Source: Lachnospiraceae bacterium AC2028
GTDB lineage: Bacteria > Bacillota > Clostridia > Lachnospirales > Lachnospiraceae
DNA length: 64,000 nt
Assembly: GCA_000702685.1 (NCBI GenBank)
Contig: JNJD01000009.1
Span: forward strand, 124,001-188,000
Reading direction: 5' to 3'
The translations under genes were made by a program, and so were the position numbers. Positions 62,204 through 64,000 of the stretch are shown piece by piece (position 1 is the stretch's first letter; each line of letters begins with the position of its first letter). The notes beneath the pieces were generated by a model, which saw nothing but the letters and a program-made list of their open reading frames with translations, searched no databases and was not told the DNA's origin.

Positions 62204-62869
62204 TCACTGCTCCTGTTTAAATACGTAACCGATGCCGTAAACGGTATGGATAAGCTTCTCGTTCTTATCTTCTATCTTACCTCGAAGTCTCTTGACTGAA
62301 ACTGTCAGCGCATTCTCATCAACGAACTGCTCATTCTGCCAGACATATTCTATGAGCCTGTCTCTTGAAAGAGTTGTTCCCTCGTTTTCGACAAAGCATC
62401 TGAGGAGTCTTATCTCCGTCTTGCTAAGTTCGATCTCGCTTCCGTCTTTCAGGAACCTTAATCCGTCGAAATCCAGGCTGAGTCCGTTCTTTTCATATGC
62501 GATGCCGCTTGCGCTCCGTCCGATGAGCTTTTCGACTCTCAGTCTCAGTGCCATAAGCGAAAAGGGCTTGGTCACGTAATCATCCGCACCGAGGGATAAT
62601 CCGGTCACTTCGTCGAGTTCGGTATCGTTGGCCGTGAGGATGAGAACAGGCACGCGGGAAGTTTGTCTGAACTTTCTCAGAAAATCAAATCCGCTTCCGT
62701 CGGGCAGGTTTACATCCAGTATGATCAGATCTGCCGATTCCGCATCCTTTACGTCCTTCAGACAAAAGAAGGAAGAGAAGTCATAGAGGTCATTTCCGAG
62801 TGACAGCTCTATTCCGTGGTTGATCGAGGGGTCATCTTCAATTATCATGATTCTTTTTTTCATTGCCAT
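62204..62869 (-). CDS. OmpR-family response regulator
   Basis: A 221-residue regulator. The receiver domain (residues 4-115) has IIEDDPS, phospho-acceptor Asp in LIILDVNLPDGSG, and the Lys of KPFSLMAL. The C-terminal winged helix (130-220) shows LSKTEIRLLRCFVENEGTTL and IHTVYGIGYVF. It is cotranscribed with the kinase and probably controls the ABC genes. A TATAAT on the minus strand lies at 62871-62876, only 1 nt before this ATG, so ATG 62863 may be used on a nearly leaderless transcript. Confidence 0.9.
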   Translation of the reverse strand: MAMKKRIMIIEDDPSINHGIELSLGNDLYDFSSFFCLKDVKDAESADLIILDVNLPDGSGFDFLRKFRQTSRVPVLILTANDTELDEVTGLSLGADDYVTKPFSLMALRLRVEKLIGRSASGIAYEKNGLSLDFDGLRFLKDGSEIELSKTEIRLLRCFVENEGTTLSRDRLIEYVWQNEQFVDENALTVSVKRLRGKIEDKNEKLIHTVYGIGYVFKQEQ

Positions 62870-63020
62870 ATATTATAGCATAAGCATTTCCTGCCATTTA
62901 TGAAAAAATGTGACTTTTGTCATACTCAAATGATTTCTTTTTTCACTACAGGAAAAAGAGCGCAATTGGTATTGTATAAATGCAGACAGGTAATGCGTTA
63001 TGCGGAAACGGAGAATAGAA

Positions 63021-63773
63021 ATGGAAACGATCTTAAAAACCGTCGATCTGACCAAGAAATATGATAACAGGACCGTGGTGGATAATCTGAATCTCGAGAT
63101 AGGAAAGGGAGAGGTGTTCGGACTGCTCGGACCGAACGGCGCAGGCAAGAGTACCACCATGAATATGATCTGCAATCTGATAAAGCCCGATTTCGGAACC
63201 GTTGAGTTCATGGGTAAGGATTTCAGAAAGAATAAGAAGGAACTCAGCGGAAAGCTCGGATACATCCCCCAGCATCTTGCAATCCACGGAAATCTCAAGG
63301 CATGGGAGAACGTCGAGCTCTTTACTTCCCTGTACGGGATAAAGGGTGCGGAGCTTAAGGAGAGGATAAATGAGTCTCTTGAATATGTCGGACTTTCCGA
63401 AAGAAAGAACGATTATGCGAAGACCTTCTCCGGAGGAATGAAAAGAAGACTCAACATCGCATGTGCGATAGGCCATCATCCGGATCTTCTTATTTTTGAC
63501 GAACCCACGGTCGGCATAGATCCGCAGTCCAGAAACTTCATCCTTGAAAAGATCAGGGAATCCAATAAAAGCGGAGCAACGGTCATTTATACAAGCCATT
63601 ACATGGAAGAGGTTGAAGCGATATGCACCAGGATCGCCATCATGGATAACGGCAAGATTATCGCAAGCGGAACAAGTGAGGAGCTTAAAAAGCTCGTTTC
63701 GGATGATACGAATTCGATCACACTTGAAGAAGTATTCCTTACTCTTACCGGAAAGAAACTGAGGGACATGTAA
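63021..63773 (+). CDS. ABC-2 type transporter ATP-binding protein
   Basis: A 250-residue ATPase with Walker A GPNGAGKST (about residues 40), signature FSGGMKRRLNIACAIG, and Walker B LLIFDEPTVGIDPQSR. The C-terminal part resembles ABC-2 drug/lantibiotic exporters (CcmA/NatA-like). I chose ATG 63021, behind CGGAGA; ATG 63000 in frame is possible. It is divergent from the two-component system and starts an operon with the following permease. Confidence 0.9.
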   Translation: METILKTVDLTKKYDNRTVVDNLNLEIGKGEVFGLLGPNGAGKSTTMNMICNLIKPDFGTVEFMGKDFRKNKKELSGKLGYIPQHLAIHGNLKAWENVELFTSLYGIKGAELKERINESLEYVGLSERKNDYAKTFSGGMKRRLNIACAIGHHPDLLIFDEPTVGIDPQSRNFILEKIRESNKSGATVIYTSHYMEEVEAICTRIAIMDNGKIIASGTSEELKKLVSDDTNSITLEEVFLTLTGKKLRDM

Positions 63774-64000
63774 TGATCGGATATCTGATAAAAAACAATT
63801 TCAAGATCATGTTCAGAAGCGGCGTGAACCTCCTGATCTATATCATCGGTCCCGTCATCATCTCCGCAGTGCTTGCAAGTGCGTTTTCCGCACTGTTCGA
63901 AAGCTATGAAGCCGCCGGTGATTTCAAGGCCGGATACAGCATAGAGGAAGACAGCGAACTTATTCCTTATGTCGATATCCTCAAAGAGATCGGAGAAGAA
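63773..64000 (+). CDS. ABC-2 type permease, N-terminal part (runs off window)
   Basis: The first 76 residues of a membrane protein. It begins MIGYLIKNNFKIMFRSGVN, typical of ABC-2 permeases, with one membrane helix visible (about residues 20-42) and an extracellular segment after it. The ATG overlaps the ATPase stop (TAATG), which supports coupling. The remainder lies beyond base 64000. Confidence 0.82.
   Translation, partial: MIGYLIKNNFKIMFRSGVNLLIYIIGPVIISAVLASAFSALFESYEAAGDFKAGYSIEEDSELIPYVDILKEIGEE

Overview
This 64 kb window looks like chromosome of a motile anaerobic Firmicute of class Clostridia, most probably Lachnospiraceae-like. The evidence is indirect but consistent: a type III glutamine synthetase, a trimeric NADH-linked [FeFe] hydrogenase, FtsEX next to a PcsB-like M23 hydrolase, flagellar genes with FlgM, FliW and CsrA, a MocR regulator divergent from a pyridoxal kinase, strong purine-rich Shine-Dalgarno sequences, and moderate GC. 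No rRNA, CRISPR array, prophage or insertion sequence was seen.

Layout. 0-5.5 kb: 3' part of glnN, a DUF815 ATPase, tRNA-Gln(CUG), a CPBP protease, an acyl-ACP thioesterase, cvfB, and a small YjfB-type motility protein. 5.7-11 kb: a CdaR/PucR-type regulator, then ftsE-ftsX-M23 hydrolase-S41 protease, a cell-division and peptidoglycan-hydrolysis operon. 11-17 kb: CapA-like and SH3/NlpC envelope proteins, deoC, and the divergent pyridoxal kinase/MocR pair. 17-24 kb: a 1347-residue RND permease with a long coiled-coil insert, running into pyrC-pyrK-pyrD. 24-30 kb: an orphan gene with a flagellar-type promoter, ispE, a GntR regulator, a trigger-factor-like lipoprotein and asnS. 30-37.4 kb: late flagellar operon flgM-flgN-flgK-flgK2-flgL-fliW-csrA. 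37.4-39.7 kb: greA-lysS behind a strong promoter and a 112-nt palindrome.

39.8-53.7 kb is an accessory-looking stretch of short transcription units: LysR, MarR and XRE regulators, flavodoxins, an FMN reductase, alpha/beta hydrolases, a carboxymuconolactone decarboxylase-cupin fusion, a rhomboid, a CPBP protein and an acyltransferase. Several regulators sit beside clear operator-like repeats. 53.8-58 kb is the hydrogenase operon. 58-64 kb holds a two-component system with an ABC transporter, divergent from a second ABC system cut by the window end.

The most interesting pattern is regulatory. Three sites share the layout TAAA/TTAA, 16 nt, xCCGATAw, as expected for the flagellar sigma factor: before flgM, before the second flgK, and before the orphan gene at 24358. 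The flgL leader carries three consecutive hairpins, each with GGA in the loop, one of them containing the 10-base core ACAAGGATGT of the CsrA consensus. They lie two genes upstream of fliW and csrA. The orphan gene's leader also has two GGA-loop hairpins. This suggests a CsrA-FliW post-transcriptional circuit acting on flgL and possibly the orphan gene. Other unusual items are the palindrome placed at the predicted greA transcription start, and a MocR regulator whose PLP-binding lysine is read as arginine.
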